Origin: Rhopalosiphum padi | Taxonomy: Eukaryota > Arthropoda > Insecta > Hemiptera > Aphididae | DNA: 64,000 bases | Reading direction: 5' to 3' | Assembly: GCF_020882245.1 (NCBI RefSeq) | Contig: NC_083597.1 | Span: 75,804,152 to 75,868,151, forward strand | Shown: positions 1 to 11,954 of the stretch, piece after piece | Layout: the number at the start of each line of letters is the position of its first letter | How positions within the stretch are numbered: the first letter of the stretch is position 1 | Notes under the pieces: model-generated | Databases searched by the model: none | What the model was told of the DNA's origin: nothing | What the model saw: only the letters and a program-made list of their open reading frames with translations | Translations under genes and position numbers: made by a program

Positions 1-214
1 CTACATATGATTATGTCCCTCCTGAAAATGTCACTCTATTCATTTCAAATAAGTAAATTCCTGTCATAAAAATTATTGCTTTAATTACTATCAATTACAT
101 TTTTAAAGTATTTTCTTATTTTTTAGTGGTGGCCATTCTCCTTCATATGTCTACAGATTGTTATCTGAAATATACCATCCGCTTGATTATGATTTATCTG
201 TTCAAAACAAATAA
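1..214 (+). CDS. eIF2Bbeta: Translation initiation factor eIF2B subunit beta, C-terminal end (partial)
   Basis: Only the last two coding exons are in the window. Exon 1..52 reads TYDYVPPENVTLFISN after a partial codon and ends at a donor (GTAAAT, 53). The next exon starts at 127 after TTTTTTAG and reads GGHSPSYVYRLLSEIYHP, ending with TAA at 212-214. The split codon is AA|T (Asn). From family knowledge, the C-terminus of animal eIF2B beta has the pattern FDYVPPE..TLFISN.GG..PSY.YRL.SELYHP, and this matches almost residue for residue. eIF2B is the cytosolic guanine-nucleotide exchange factor for eIF2. The beta subunit is in the regulatory alpha/beta/delta set that senses phosphorylated eIF2, and this segment is the end of its Rossmann-like domain. 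The intron (53..126) is only 74 bp. The tail DYDLSVQNK is slightly longer than the human end. The rest of the gene lies left of the window. Confidence 0.9.
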
Positions 215-879
215 AATATTACTCAATGGTATGTTATTCTGTTGTATTTACAATTAATATTGTATATTTAAAAGAAAAAAATATATTTGTAATATGTAAT
301 TAACATTGTATTATACAAATTATTTAACCCATAAGTTGGCTTATATAATTTTTACAAAAATTTAATAATATTTTTATACTTTCTAATGGTATAATTAACT
401 GATGGTCTACTGAACGAAAAGCTAAATAATTAAATTTAAAAATCAAACCAATTGAATCAAAATTCATACTGAATTTGAAATAAAATAATAAATAAATCAA
501 TATTTTTTTTATGTCTTAAAATTAATATAAAATTGTAAGTTTGGAAGTTTAATAAATTTTAAAAAATGTTTGGTTTATTATTTTGCCTAAAATCATTGTC
601 TCTAACATCAACTAAGAGTTGTAATAAATTTAGAACTATACTATTTTTCAAGTGAGAACGCACGCGCATCGCCCAACCACAAAATTAGTAATTGTTTTCT
701 GATTAATTGCCACCAGTCGGCTACTATAGGACGTGTACTCAACCAGATTTTGTCCACCGTGCATTCTTTGAAAAATAGTAAAATAAGTGTTCAAATATGC
801 AGAAGAGATCATTTTTAACAAAAAATTAAGTTAAACCCTGGTGATAATTTAGCAATTTGAAACCATTCTCCATTTTAAA
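215..879. promoter_or_regulatory. eIF2B beta 3' flank and probable ENOX promoter
   Basis: No coding sequence is seen. The left part is AT-rich with several AATAAA-like signals after the eIF2B beta stop. The part at about 640-780 is richer in C and CpG (for example ACGCACGCGCATCGCCC near 658) and sits just upstream of the proposed ENOX start at 880, so it is the likely promoter and 5' UTR of that gene. This is inference from position and base composition; no TATA box or firm start site was identified. Confidence 0.4.
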
Positions 880-3800
880 ATGAAATATCTACTCTATACA
901 TCTCAACACCTATACAACGATGGTAAGTCCTAATTTTCCCGATCTTTATCAAAGTAAAAAGCCAATGTTTCTTATAGGTGACAGTATGATTATTTGAACG
1001 TGTAACACAACTGAGCGACAAAGTCATAATCACGATTAAAGATATATATTAAAGGTATATCTTTAATCGTGGTCATAATTAAAAGATGTACAGAACCAGC
1101 CAAAATCTAGTCAGTATTTTCTTTTCTGAGAAATTAAAGATTTTATATTCTAATTTAGTATTGGGAAATTTTCTAAGTTTATTGCAAAAACTTGAAAACA
1201 TGTTCAGTAAAACCTCGATAAGATGGAACTTTGGTAAAACGGAAACCAAAGCGGTACCAAGCGATTCTGTCTTATTGAGGTTTTACAGTATTTTAAATAA
1301 AATCTAAGTATTTATTTTTAATAAATAGACAATGTTTATTTAGACTAAAATGCAGTAATGAAAAAATTATTGAGAACCACTTTTCTAAATCCTCAGCTCT
1401 TAAGTTTCATTTGATTTTATCTTACTCTATGATATAACTATAATACTTAGAATGCAATTAATTAAAATTTGAGTTATAAAATATTATAGTTATAATAATT
1501 AATAGGTTTCTAGTTATAAAAATAAAAACAATTTTTAATGCGTATATTTATTTTATTGTACAAATGTAAAGTTAATTACATTTTTTTTTTGTTTCCATGG
1601 TTTTAATCATCTTTTATTCATGTTCAAGATAATGCATTTGTATATACCCACATTAAAAACCTGAAAAAAAAATAAAAATATAAGTGATTTATAAAATATA
1701 TTAGAATATGTTAATAAAATAAAAATACTTTTAAATAACCAATAGGTTAAATAAAATCTGTTCAATAGACAATATTGAAATATAACAGTGTAAATTATTT
1801 AAATTTATGACATTTATAATTATTGAACTAAGGTCTAGAAGTGTTATATAAATTAAAAGTATAGGGATTAAAATATACACTATTCAACTTTAGAAACATA
1901 CTGGGTGGTAACAGATTTTTTTTGAGCAGGGATCAGAATACTGTTACTTCCACCAAGTCAATCATCTGTAAGCCTACAAAGTATATAGTGAATCATTTGT
2001 GCATATAAGTTGGTTACCAAATACTTTTTTCAAGTTATAAGTGTAAAACTGTAAAGTAATCATTTTAAAAGTAATTATCTTTTACAAGTTATAATCTTTA
2101 CGATGTTATAATTTGTAGTAAAAATAAAATAAAACATGAATTTAGTGCTGTAAGAATACCTATATGAATTGCAAAATATGTGTAGAGCATGTCCGCGTTC
2201 TACAATAAGACTGTTGCATTTGTGACTTATATTTCAAAATTATTAGATAAAGTATAATGAAACAAACAGCAAACAGTATTACAAACCACTATGGATCATC
2301 CCAAATATTATATTTTTATTATAGTGATTGTATAAGCATATTGGTGCATAAATTATATTGTATTTACATCTACATTAGAGATTACACGGCTTGTATCCAA
2401 CGAGTCATTGGAGTTAAGCTTATTAGGCTGTAAATTGGCAAAATGTATTTCTTTTGTATTTGACTGGTTTATAAGAAAAATAATTAAATAAATAAAATAA
2501 CACTTACATTATCGAAGTCTTCTTGCTTCTCTTTCAGATTCGAGGAGTGTAAGAATATCCCCTTCACGAACAGGTCCCTTAACATTTCTAATGATTTGTC
2601 GATTTTGTTCGCCAATGAACTCTACTTTAACCTGTGTACACTGACCTTGCGATCCTGTACGACCCAAAACCTTCAAAACTCTAGATAATACTACTGGTTT
2701 ATCCATTTTTTCAAATTCTGTGATCAACAAAAAAACATCAGATAAATATACAAATAAGAACTTAACGAAAAATATCTTACCTCAGTTAAAAATAAAATAG
2801 AAATATTTGAATTTGAATTTATTTTATTATAAACCAAATAAAATGAAAATTCAAATATCGAAAATATAGACAGATAGAATGATAACCTCAAAAGAATAGA
2901 ATTTCAGAATTGCACATTTACAGGGAACTAAAAAAAAGTTAAAATTATTTGATAACTGTTACGAGAACCCTGGTTATTGTAAATAACATAAAAAGGTTCA
3001 ATTTTCATTATTCAGTGTGGCCGTTTCATGAATACTACATGATTCTCGACGAAATTTCAATTATTAAATATGCGGCCCGGCTTTATTTATCCATCAAATA
3101 ACATGCACGAGAAAAATAATAATTCAAAATATTATAAGAAACAATATATTATGGATTTCACAGTTATTATTGATATTTTAATAATAACAAAATAATTTAT
3201 ATTTAAGTTTATTATTAATTTATTATTATATTGTAATCGAAAAAATAATAATATATTTAGTCCCTAGTGTTCCTACCACCTACGTTAAAGTCTACACGGA
3301 AAATTATTGTAAACATTGATAAATATGAAGTGAAGTATACATAAAATATAATGTATAAATATAAATAATATAATATTGTTTTACATACTTCACACATAGT
3401 GTTATCCGGCGTATAGTATAGGCAAAATAGGTACATTACTCATTACTGCAGTGATCAGTAAGTTGTCATATATTTATGTCAATTTTAATTCACCGAGATA
3501 ATGTAGTTGCCGGTTGGCACAAACCATGATTAAAGATACGCACGTCAAAGCATTCAGCTTGCCGACGATCAGCAGCGCAGAAGACAGCGGTCGCCTGAGT
3601 TCTCCGATATTATTGAAGGGTGGCCGGCGAGCTAATAATAAACTGGAGTAATTTATTGTCTCATTGACAAAAATGAAGTAGAGTTGGACATTACAATTGA
3701 AATAGTTACGACAATCAAGATTAAGAAAAAAAAGAAGCTTTTAAAGTGTTAACAAAACATGACCCAATCGTTGATTCATTTAAAAAACTTACTGTAGAAA

Positions 3801-6800
3801 TATATAATAATATGTGATGGATGTAATAGAAAGCATCGAAAAAAGATTTATAAAAAATAATCAAACATACCGATACCGTCATACCGACATAAACTATTAG
3901 TAGGTTTTTTGCCAATGCATTACTAACACTATCTTATAAACTTCCATGTTAATTTCAATTCAATTAATGTAATAAATAATATTCTTATTGCTTTAGCTTA
4001 AAAGTTATATATTTATTTTACATTACACTACTATACTTATTTGCTTTAATATTTATTTATGAACTAGTAACAAACTATCATTTAATTAATGTTAAGCAAA
4101 TATTTATTTTTAAACATTAAAAAATATAAATGTTGATTAAATATTATGTATTGATTAAGAATATTTTTTTTTACATTTATCAATATTATAAACTAATATT
4201 AAATGAACCAGAATTATTTATTTACTTAATATTGTAAATTAATATTTAGTTAAGATTATTTTACTAATATTTATTAAATATTGACTTATATTTACCTAAT
4301 ACTGTTTTAATATAGTTTTGGTGTATATTATATTTTGATTTATTTATATTACTCAATCATTTTAGTTATAAAATTAGTACTGTTCAGTGATCAATTGTTT
4401 AGCTTAATCATTTTATGCAAAATCCTATAGAAGAAATAGATACTTTACTAAGTAAATACTAATGTATGAAATTAAAAACACCCATTACCCATACACTTAT
4501 CCATACATATAAACTATACAAAACCAAATTAGAAAACATATTATATGCAAAGGGTAATTAAAATTGTTAAAAAATATAGGGCGTCAACCAAAAACTTATA
4601 GGCAAGCAGTGGCGTATAGTTACCGCAGGGGCAACAGAGGCGAGAGGCAGTTGCCTCGGAACGCAAAATAATAAATAAAATAATATTGGTTTTGTGTAGG
4701 TAATTGTAAATTTATTTTAATTTAATTTGAAACAAAATATTTAATGTGATATAAATGTGATTGGGTTAATCTTACAAATAAAAACAACTTAAATTTAGTG
4801 ACAGCAAAGTTTTAATGCGACAAAAGTCGAAGAGACGAAGAATCGAATTTATATTAGGTAGGTAGTGCGAAAAATATAATTTGCCTCGGGGCGCTGACGA
4901 GGGTAGTTACGCTACTGTAGGGAAGTGTTGAAACTCAAATAATAATAGAAATATTGCAAAATAAAAATAAAAAGTATTATATTCTTATTAATATAATAAT
5001 ATTACGCTGCTGTTTTACGTTTTTATATTGTATAAGTTCCATCGTTTGATAATTTGCGCTGGCCGCAAAATTTGCTAAATTTGTATGCTCAAATGAACTT
5101 AGATTCAAATCGAAAAAAACGAGGCTGTGAAACAGTTGTTTCGCTATAAGTCAAGAATTGAGGTGTAATGGTCTCAAAGTTCGCAAGGAGGCAGCTGCCC
5201 ATTCTGACATCCCCGTACGCACACCTAAGTATAATTTAACACAGAATAATTTTAATTGTAATCGCTTCTATTATTTATTTGGAAAGCTGGCTTTATCGCA
5301 TAATATATCTACCCGTTATTATTTATTACTGTGCTATATTATTTTAATATTATTACAAATATTATTAATAAGTAATTGTTGAGCTATCATAGCTAGGTAT
5401 ATACAACAAAAAAAAAATAATAATTATTATTATTATTATAATAAAAAAAAAATTGTTGTTATTTTAATTATACAAAGCATGATATATGCCGATTCGAGTC
5501 ATTTGAATAAATAATTATTGTAAAACTCATAGCATTAGCATAGTTATTTCAGATCCAAGCGAACAAGCAAATAGTGTACATAACTCTAAAGTTTGTTCTG
5601 ATAATTTTATATCTTTGTTCATTAACAATACAATGAGAAATCTATTGGTTTTTTAATGCTATTTCAACATCCAAAATTCCAAAATTAACAATATTCAAGT
5701 AAAAAGTTCCAAAATAAAAAAATAAAAATCTCACTTAATCTGTGATTTTTTTTCCTCCATGTTATGTGATAAAAAACCATTTTGATAGTAAAGTTATATA
5801 CCTATCATGTCTATGTCAGAAAATAGTAACTAGACTACAACGTTAGAGTCCAAAAAATGATTATAGACACTAGACAGAGCCACAGAGAATTGTAGTGCAT
5901 ACATATTAGATAACTAATAATATTAACATGGTCTATTATGATATTTATATTTTATAAAGATTAAGGAATTAGTTGTAATTATAAAATTATTTTAATAAAT
6001 TATTGATTTTTTTCTCTTGTGTTTATTCCTACATAATTTCGTTTGGATTAAACTAATTTTCAAATTATTTATTTTTATTAACATCTATGATTATTTTCTT
6101 TACTTGCCCTTCAATAGATTACTACAAATTGCATTTTTTCACTACACTTCATGTAGTGTATTGAAAAATGTCTTCATATTGTAAGAACATCCTTCTTCTT
6201 TACTGTTATGTATGAAAATTATTATTTTTATTTACTTTTGTAGATGATGCAGTTTTTCGTAGAAAAATAACAGAATCTGCAAGTGCAGATGAACGGAATA
6301 GACCTAATGAAAATAAGAGAGGACGGTGGGATCAACCAGATACCCAGAAAATTAATTCTGATGATCAATGGGAACGAATAGTTGAACGAGCTAGAAATCT
6401 AAGAAGGTTTGTACTATAAATCGTAATTACATTATAATATATAATTAATAATTATTTTACTCAAACTGTTTAATCTTAACTTATATAATAAGCTAATTAT
6501 TATAATATTATTTTCAGTGACACACAGTTTACTGATATACATGGAGATAAACCAGCATCCTTAATAGACCTGCCTATTGATGCCAATATTTCTTCCAATA
6601 AACCTCCTGTACCAGTTAGAACATCTCCTTTGTGGAATGAAATTATGCCTCAATTCAACCCATTTAATTTAATTAACCCAATAAACGTTATGGATTCTGC
6701 AATGTTTATGGGACAAGTTAGTATAAATTTACATCTTTTAGAAATAATTATTTCACGTATAATTTTTCTAGTATGGTGTCATGGGTGGAATGCTAACTCC

Positions 6801-9800
6801 TTCTTCAATGATTGTTAATCATACAACACCAAGAGTACCAGATTCCAATATAATTCAGACAGACAAACGCATTATACAATTAGAACTGTGTACACTATAC
6901 CCACCTCCTGCAAATGCACCTACGCCTACTTCTAGAGAAAGGCCTCCAGGCTGTCGAACAGTATTTGTTGGTGGTTTACCAGACAGCATTACTGAAGATA
7001 TTATGAAATCAATTTTTACCAATTATGGAGAAATATTGACAATTCGTTTAAGTAATAGAAAATTTTGTCATATACGTTTTGAGAATGAATGTTCAGTTGA
7101 TCTTGCATTAGAACTTTCAGGTAAAACAACTAATTTGCATTAATTGATTCTTTTTAATTATATATTATATAATAGGTACATACCTACTAAATTTTATGAG
7201 TATAAATATTAATGACTATTATATGATTATTATTTATACCTATTATACTTAGGATATCGATTAGTGATGAAAGGACAAGAGTTGGTATCTGCATCACGTT
7301 TACATGTAGATTATGCCCAAGCCCGTGATGATCAGTATGAATGGGAAATGAAAAAAAGACATTTAATGCGCGAAGAAAGACGTTTACAACAAACTCGGTC
7401 AAATCCTCCTCCATCTCCTCCTTTAATACCACATTTTACTGAAGCTAAAGCTTTATCTGTTAGTGAAGAAATTAAGGGTAATTACTTCATAAGATTTTAT
7501 AATTGATTAAAATTTTTATTATTAATTCTGGTTATTAATACTTATACTTATTATTTTATAGCTGATACATCATTTTTAAATGCTGTACAAGTAGTCATTA
7601 CATGGTTAGAACGAGGAGACTGTAACAAACGTAATGTTAATATATTTTATTCAATAATTCAATCAACCAATTCCCATGTACGACGTTTACTATCAGAAAA
7701 AAACCAATTTGAAGAAGAACTACAAAATCTGAAAGACCTTACTAAACGCCGCATGCAAGCAATTTTATTACAATGTAAGTTTAGTATTCTTTAATTATTT
7801 AATAATATACTAGTATATTTCGGGTATAAGAGAACTTCTAACCATTGGCCTTGTTAGAACGACGACTGATGACAAGAGTCAAAACTAAGAAGAAAAAGTA
7901 AATAACATAGCCTGTAACATGCTAAAAAAACAAAACATAATTACAATAAGAGCTATTTTTAGTTGCATGACAGGTTTCATAATTTTCTTTTTTTTTTATA
8001 ATAATTAGATTCAGGTAATTGGTTTTTATTTTATTTGGTTCAGCTTAAAATATTCAAGGTTCACATTACAAATATTATGATTTCATATTGTGCATTTGTC
8101 AAGGTTAGTATTGCTTATGACTGAAGAATACAATTTAGTACATCTATGATATAAAAGTAATGATGAATATAAATACATTGATATAATTAAGACACAAAAT
8201 AACTATAGTTATTAAATTGAGGTTTGTGAATGTTGGAAATTGGAACTACATTTTGTAGTCTTTTTCCATATAATTTGAAAAAATTATTTATATTTCAGAA
8301 ACTATTATTTTACTTCCCGATTATTAAAGGTAAGTATGATATGGGTTCAAAGGTTTTAATTATGTTAAGGTATTTTGATGGTGGTAAGAAAAATTAATTA
8401 TTCGTTAAATAACCTATTTTATCCCTAATATTCTTAAAATTTTCTACTCTATGATAACTATTTTATATAAGACATGTAAGTTATTTATTATGTAGACATT
8501 TTTCTTTAATGTAAATTTAAAGATAAAAAAAATAAGATAATAAAAATGTATCATTTTTAAGATAAAAATTATTTTATTTTTTAAGCAAATTTTCTTATTT
8601 ATTAAAATTTATCTAAATTTTTCCAAAAAATAAACAATTTCTATACATTTTACATTAATTGTTAAAATTATGATGTATTTTATTAAATATTTAAATATAG
8701 TTAATTGATATAAATTATTAGTTAATTATTACTGTGTAATTATTCTTTTTTAAACAAAATTAATTACAATACTACGGCGTAAAATATTTTACATTCAACA
8801 AGTAACAACTAAATATATCTGATTCATAAAAACCTTCTTTTTTTTTCTTAATATGTTAACCGCCTGTGTTATTGTCCTTGTATAAAGTCACCCAGATCGA
8901 GAAAGTGTTTACTTCTGCGTCGCACAAGAAGGTTTGGGATCATTTCACAAAGGCGCAGCGAAAGAACATTGAGACATGGAAGAAGCAGGCAATGGTAGGT
9001 TTTATGCTAACTAAAACAGACAAACAAACAAATAAAATAGCTTTTGCTTAATTTAGTTAGCTAAAATATATACTGCCTATCTATAATGAAATATGGAAAT
9101 TGTTTACAATTTATACTAAACACTCAACTATCATAATACGTTGCTTATATAATAGCTATCGCTTAACAAATACAAGTATTATTACTTATTATAACATTAT
9201 TGTTTTATTGAGTGATGAAATCAACTACTTTGCAGTTATTATTTATATTAATGCATGATAATATAAAATATAAAACATTTTTCAATTGCATGTCTATGTC
9301 AACTGTGTGCTGTAATATTTTATGAGTATAATTAACAGGAATTTGTATTGTACCAAATAATTTAGGTAGGTGTTATATTTTATTTGTTTACCTTGAGTTT
9401 TTATGATTGATGTGGAAATTAGGGATCGCGCGTAATATATAATATGTTTACCTACAAATTTGTAATGTACCTGCTACAACAAAAGTATATACGTTAAAAC
9501 CATTAATTTTTTTTTCTAATATTTTATATTTATACAATTTAATTAATTATTTTCAATATTTAGGCTCTATCCAAATTGGGTATTGATGATGAAGATGAAA
9601 TGATTGGTGGAGATGAAATGGATCTATCTGACGATGAAAGCAATTTGAAAAAGACAAAACCAAAAACTGATCCTATACAGTTACAGGTTATTTGAATTTT
9701 ATTATAAATCATTTTATATGTGCAATGTGTATAAATTATGATATTTAATTATTTGCTATTCATAATACATGTACCTAAATACTTTTCTGGATAGGATGAA

Positions 9801-10967
9801 AATGATCACCTAAAATGTGAATTGGAAGCTTATAAAAATGAAATAGGAATGATGAAAGCTAGTTTACAAACTTCTGATCAAAAAGATATTCAAATAAATT
9901 ATTTACAACAACAGTTACTTTCTACTCGACAGGTAAATATATCTACATAATTATTTTATATTTACATTGATTTTGCTTTTTAGTTAAACAAATATTCATT
10001 TTATTTAAATATATTATTTATGTACATTTTTCTTAATATGTATTTCATTAGAAATAAAGAAGTTTTTTTAATTTTTTTAGTTCTATACAAGTTACAAAGA
10101 TTCATTTTTGTATTTTTTTTAATTATTAATTTCATTGAAACCTTTTCATGAATATTTTTCAAATTTAATATTTTGTAGGGATTAGTAATTCATATTATTT
10201 AGTATTTAGTATTTAATTTTATAATTGAATCCTTTATATAAACTTGTACCTTCTTCAAAATAATATTTAAATAGATATATTGGATATTTGTTTACATTTT
10301 TAAAATCTGTCTTGATACGTAGTTTATGTAAAAAAAAATATTTATTAAAATAATATAAAATCTCTAAACATAATTAAATTATTATTTAATAGGAGTTAAA
10401 TGTTCTTACTGAAAAATGTTCTGATGCTCAAAAGTCTAATTCAAGTTCAATTGATAATCAGTTAATACTAAACAATAAAAAACAAGAAACAAACAATGGA
10501 TCAAATCATTTTTCTGATCATCAAATAAAATTACTCGGTAGGTACAAATTTTAACTTAAAAAAAATATTATTAATAATCTATATTTAATACTTTATCAAG
10601 TTAAGAACCATACTAAGAAGGAACTTAACAACCTACCATCTAATGAAACCATAATGACTTCTAAGCATGGTTCTTAGTTAAAAGTTAACGTTTGAAAACT
10701 TAAATTTGGCCCATCTTTAAAAAATATGTTTAATCAATTACTTATTTTTATTTAAATTTTATTTTATTGTATTTAGGTCATATTGCAATATATTTAAGTA
10801 TTCATCCGTTTGGAACAAGTATTGAAAGTGTTGTAAGCTATATTAAAAATATTGATAAAAACGTTACTTCTCAACAAATAGAAAATCTTCTAGTCACCAA
10901 CCAAATATTATTTGAAAATTTCCAAAATGATGACACATCTCTATGGAAATTAGTCAATTTTAGTTAA
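880..10967 (+). CDS. ENOX family protein (ecto-NOX disulfide-thiol exchanger), 11 coding exons
   Basis: Coding exons: 880..922, 6244..6406, 6518..6716, 6772..7120, 7253..7477, 7562..7774, 8888..8994, 9564..9686, 9795..9932, 10393..10537, 10777..10967. Phases close throughout and give 631 aa; human ENOX1/2 are about 640 and 610. An RRM covers about residues 196-270, with RNP2 VFVGGL (199-204) and RNP1-like KFCHIRFE (231-238), preceded by the ENOX hallmark SRERPPGC. Then come the family blocks RLHVDYAQARDD, NSHVRRLLSEK, VWDHFTKAQRKNI and an acidic LSDDES stretch, a coiled-coil-like segment, and the C-terminal IHPFG block. Vertebrate ENOX proteins are described as cell-surface hydroquinone oxidases with protein disulfide-thiol exchange; the RRM suggests an RNA role too. 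The vertebrate EEMTE motif after the SDDE block is absent. The first exon is inferred from a phase-matching donor (G|GTAAGT at 923) and its ATG; exons 2-11 are firm. Intron 1 (5.3 kb) contains RpS28 on the other strand. Confidence 0.85.
1031..1071. mobile_element. 41-bp palindromic insertion with 8-bp target duplication
   Basis: The arms CACGATTAAAGATATA (1031-1046) and TATATCTTTAATCGTG (1056-1071) are perfect 16-bp inverted repeats around a 9-nt spacer. They are flanked on both sides by the same 8 bases, GTCATAAT (1023-1030 and 1072-1079). An 8-bp target-site duplication is the signature of hAT-superfamily insertion. The insert is too small to be a normal MITE, so it may be a pair of terminal repeats left after internal deletion. 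A partly similar string, CATGATTAAAGATACG, occurs near 3525. Confidence 0.6.
1205..1288. mobile_element. Short pogo/Tigger-like MITE remnant
   Basis: The left end CAGTAAAACCTCGATAAGA and the right end (reverse complement CTGTAAAACCTCAATAAGA) are near-perfect inverted repeats of the type found at pogo/Tigger (Tc1/mariner superfamily) ends. The centre contains a second inverted pair, CTTTGGT..ACCAAAG. A 73-codon open frame across this block is therefore not a gene. Confidence 0.5.
2290..2427 (-). other. RpS28: RpS28 3' UTR exon with polyadenylation signal
   Basis: On the minus strand the acceptor CCAATTTACAG ends at 2428. The exon then runs to an AATAAA at 2320-2315, with cleavage expected about 20 bases further. 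There is no open frame. Inferred from splice signals only. Confidence 0.5.
2509..2706 (-). CDS. RpS28: 40S ribosomal protein S28 (eS28)
   Basis: The 65-codon protein starts MDKPVVLSRVLKVLGRTGSQ and ends LLESEREARRLR, which is the full and highly conserved eS28 sequence and the usual length. The frame stays open upstream (an ATG at 2730), but the MDKP start is the family start and the acceptor TTGATCACAG lies just before it (exon edge 2717). eS28 is part of the 40S head near the mRNA exit channel. A 63-bp 5' UTR intron (2718..2780, minus-strand GTAAGA donor) precedes the coding exon. A second donor GTAAGT begins only one base after the TAA stop, giving an 80-bp 3' UTR intron (2428..2507). The last exon has AATAAA at 2320-2315, so the message probably ends near 2295. 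The whole gene lies on the opposite strand inside ENOX intron 1. Confidence 0.95.
   Translation of the reverse strand: MDKPVVLSRVLKVLGRTGSQGQCTQVKVEFIGEQNRQIIRNVKGPVREGDILTLLESEREARRLR
4607..4917. mobile_element. hAT-like MITE with near-perfect 8-bp target duplication
   Basis: The left end CAGTGGCGTATAGTTACC and the right end (reverse complement CAGTAGCGTAACTACC) form imperfect terminal inverted repeats of the CAGTGGCGTA hAT type. Both ends carry a nearby GCCTCGG motif in inverted orientation. The flanks TAGGCAAG (4599-4606) and TAGGGAAG (4918-4925) match at 7 of 8 positions. There is no transposase frame inside, so it is non-autonomous. Confidence 0.65.
8888..8994 (+). other. ENOX exon 7 with distinct base composition
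   Basis: This exon encodes the conserved block running from FTQIEKVF through WDHFTKAQRKNI to WKKQAM. Its third positions are mostly G or C (for example AAG, GTG, GCG, CAG, ATC), while all other exons of the gene prefer A or T. The upstream intron is the longest of introns 2-10 (1.1 kb). Splice sites and phase are normal (acceptor AAAG at 8887, donor GTAGGT at 8995). Confidence 0.6.
10596..10684. mobile_element. Small inverted-repeat element in ENOX intron 10
   Basis: The sequence AAGTTAAGAACCATACTAAG on the left pairs with a right end whose reverse complement is TTAACTAAGAACCATGCTTA. The arms are about 25 bp, imperfect, and separated by about 40 bp. This is a typical short MITE or foldback; its superfamily cannot be told from the ends. 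Confidence 0.4.
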
Positions 10968-11909
10968 CTATGATATTACAAAGTATTTGATTATTTTTAT
11001 TTGTAATAATTTGTTATTTTTAAATTTTTCTCTTTACTAGTGTTATATACGTAATTTATATGAAAAAGTTGCTTTATAATTTGTAATTTATTCTTTTGGT
11101 TATTATTATTAACTTCATTCTTAATTACAAATATTTTTTCAATCTGATTATAAAAATTTATTTGTTGAAAAAACATGATACGACTAATTTATATTGTTAT
11201 TTAACATAATATTATTCTAATTATTGTCTTTTTTTACATATTGACTTTGTAAAATTAAACTATTTCCATAAAAATTTTTAGTATAATTATTATTTTTGAA
11301 AATTGTTCATTTGTTCACTCCTTTATTTTATTAAACTGTATTAAATATATTTTAATATAACTATTAACTAGTATTATTAATTTTGTTAAGTGCATAATAA
11401 ATATTAATTATTCAGAGTTTTGGTCCAAATATAAATTTATATTCTTAAACATAACCTAGTTGTAGGTTGTAGCACCGAGTATCTACCATTGATATTTAAT
11501 ATGTAAACTGATTTGGAATTAAACAGTTAAAACATTTTTCACATTTTTGTATTTGCATCACTTAAATTATACTAATATGAAATTACAAATACAATATACA
11601 TAAATATTATAAATTGTATAGTTCTATCATAATCATATAGTTATATTAATTATTTTTTTAGTGGCTCAATAGTTATGGCTTAAAACTGGTATTTAAAATA
11701 AATTAATTTGTAGTATTGTTCAGCATCCTCAATACAGGTGCTCCATATATATTGAGGTGGTTAAGTATAACACAAGTGACATAACTTATTGGCACAGTTG
11801 GCTGTCCTCGGTCCTTCTTTGCAATAATATTTATATTATCAATATTAAGTATTTTCTTAAAATGATTTATTTATTTAATATATATATATTAATATATTAT
11901 ATTATATTA

Positions 11910-11954
<45 letters not shown>

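Larger units (their letters stand above)
923..6243 (+). other. Large ENOX intron 1 hosting RpS28 and small transposons
   Basis: If the first exon is right, this 5.3 kb intron holds a 41-bp palindromic insert (1031-1071), a pogo-like mini element (1205-1288), the whole RpS28 gene (about 2290-2900, minus) and a hAT-type MITE (4607-4917). A CpG-containing patch at 3500-3660 could be the RpS28 promoter or an alternative ENOX promoter; it has no convincing open frame. The remainder is AT-rich with simple TA/AAT repeats and shows nothing else I can support. Confidence 0.5.

Noticed and set aside
5158..5382. 74-codon open frame in ENOX intron 1
   Set aside because: It has low-complexity Tyr/Leu/Ile-rich composition in AT-rich DNA, with no conserved motif and no splice-compatible neighbours.
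8866..9051. 61-codon open frame treated as its own gene
   Set aside because: Its core is ENOX exon 7; the start and end of the frame are intronic sequence.
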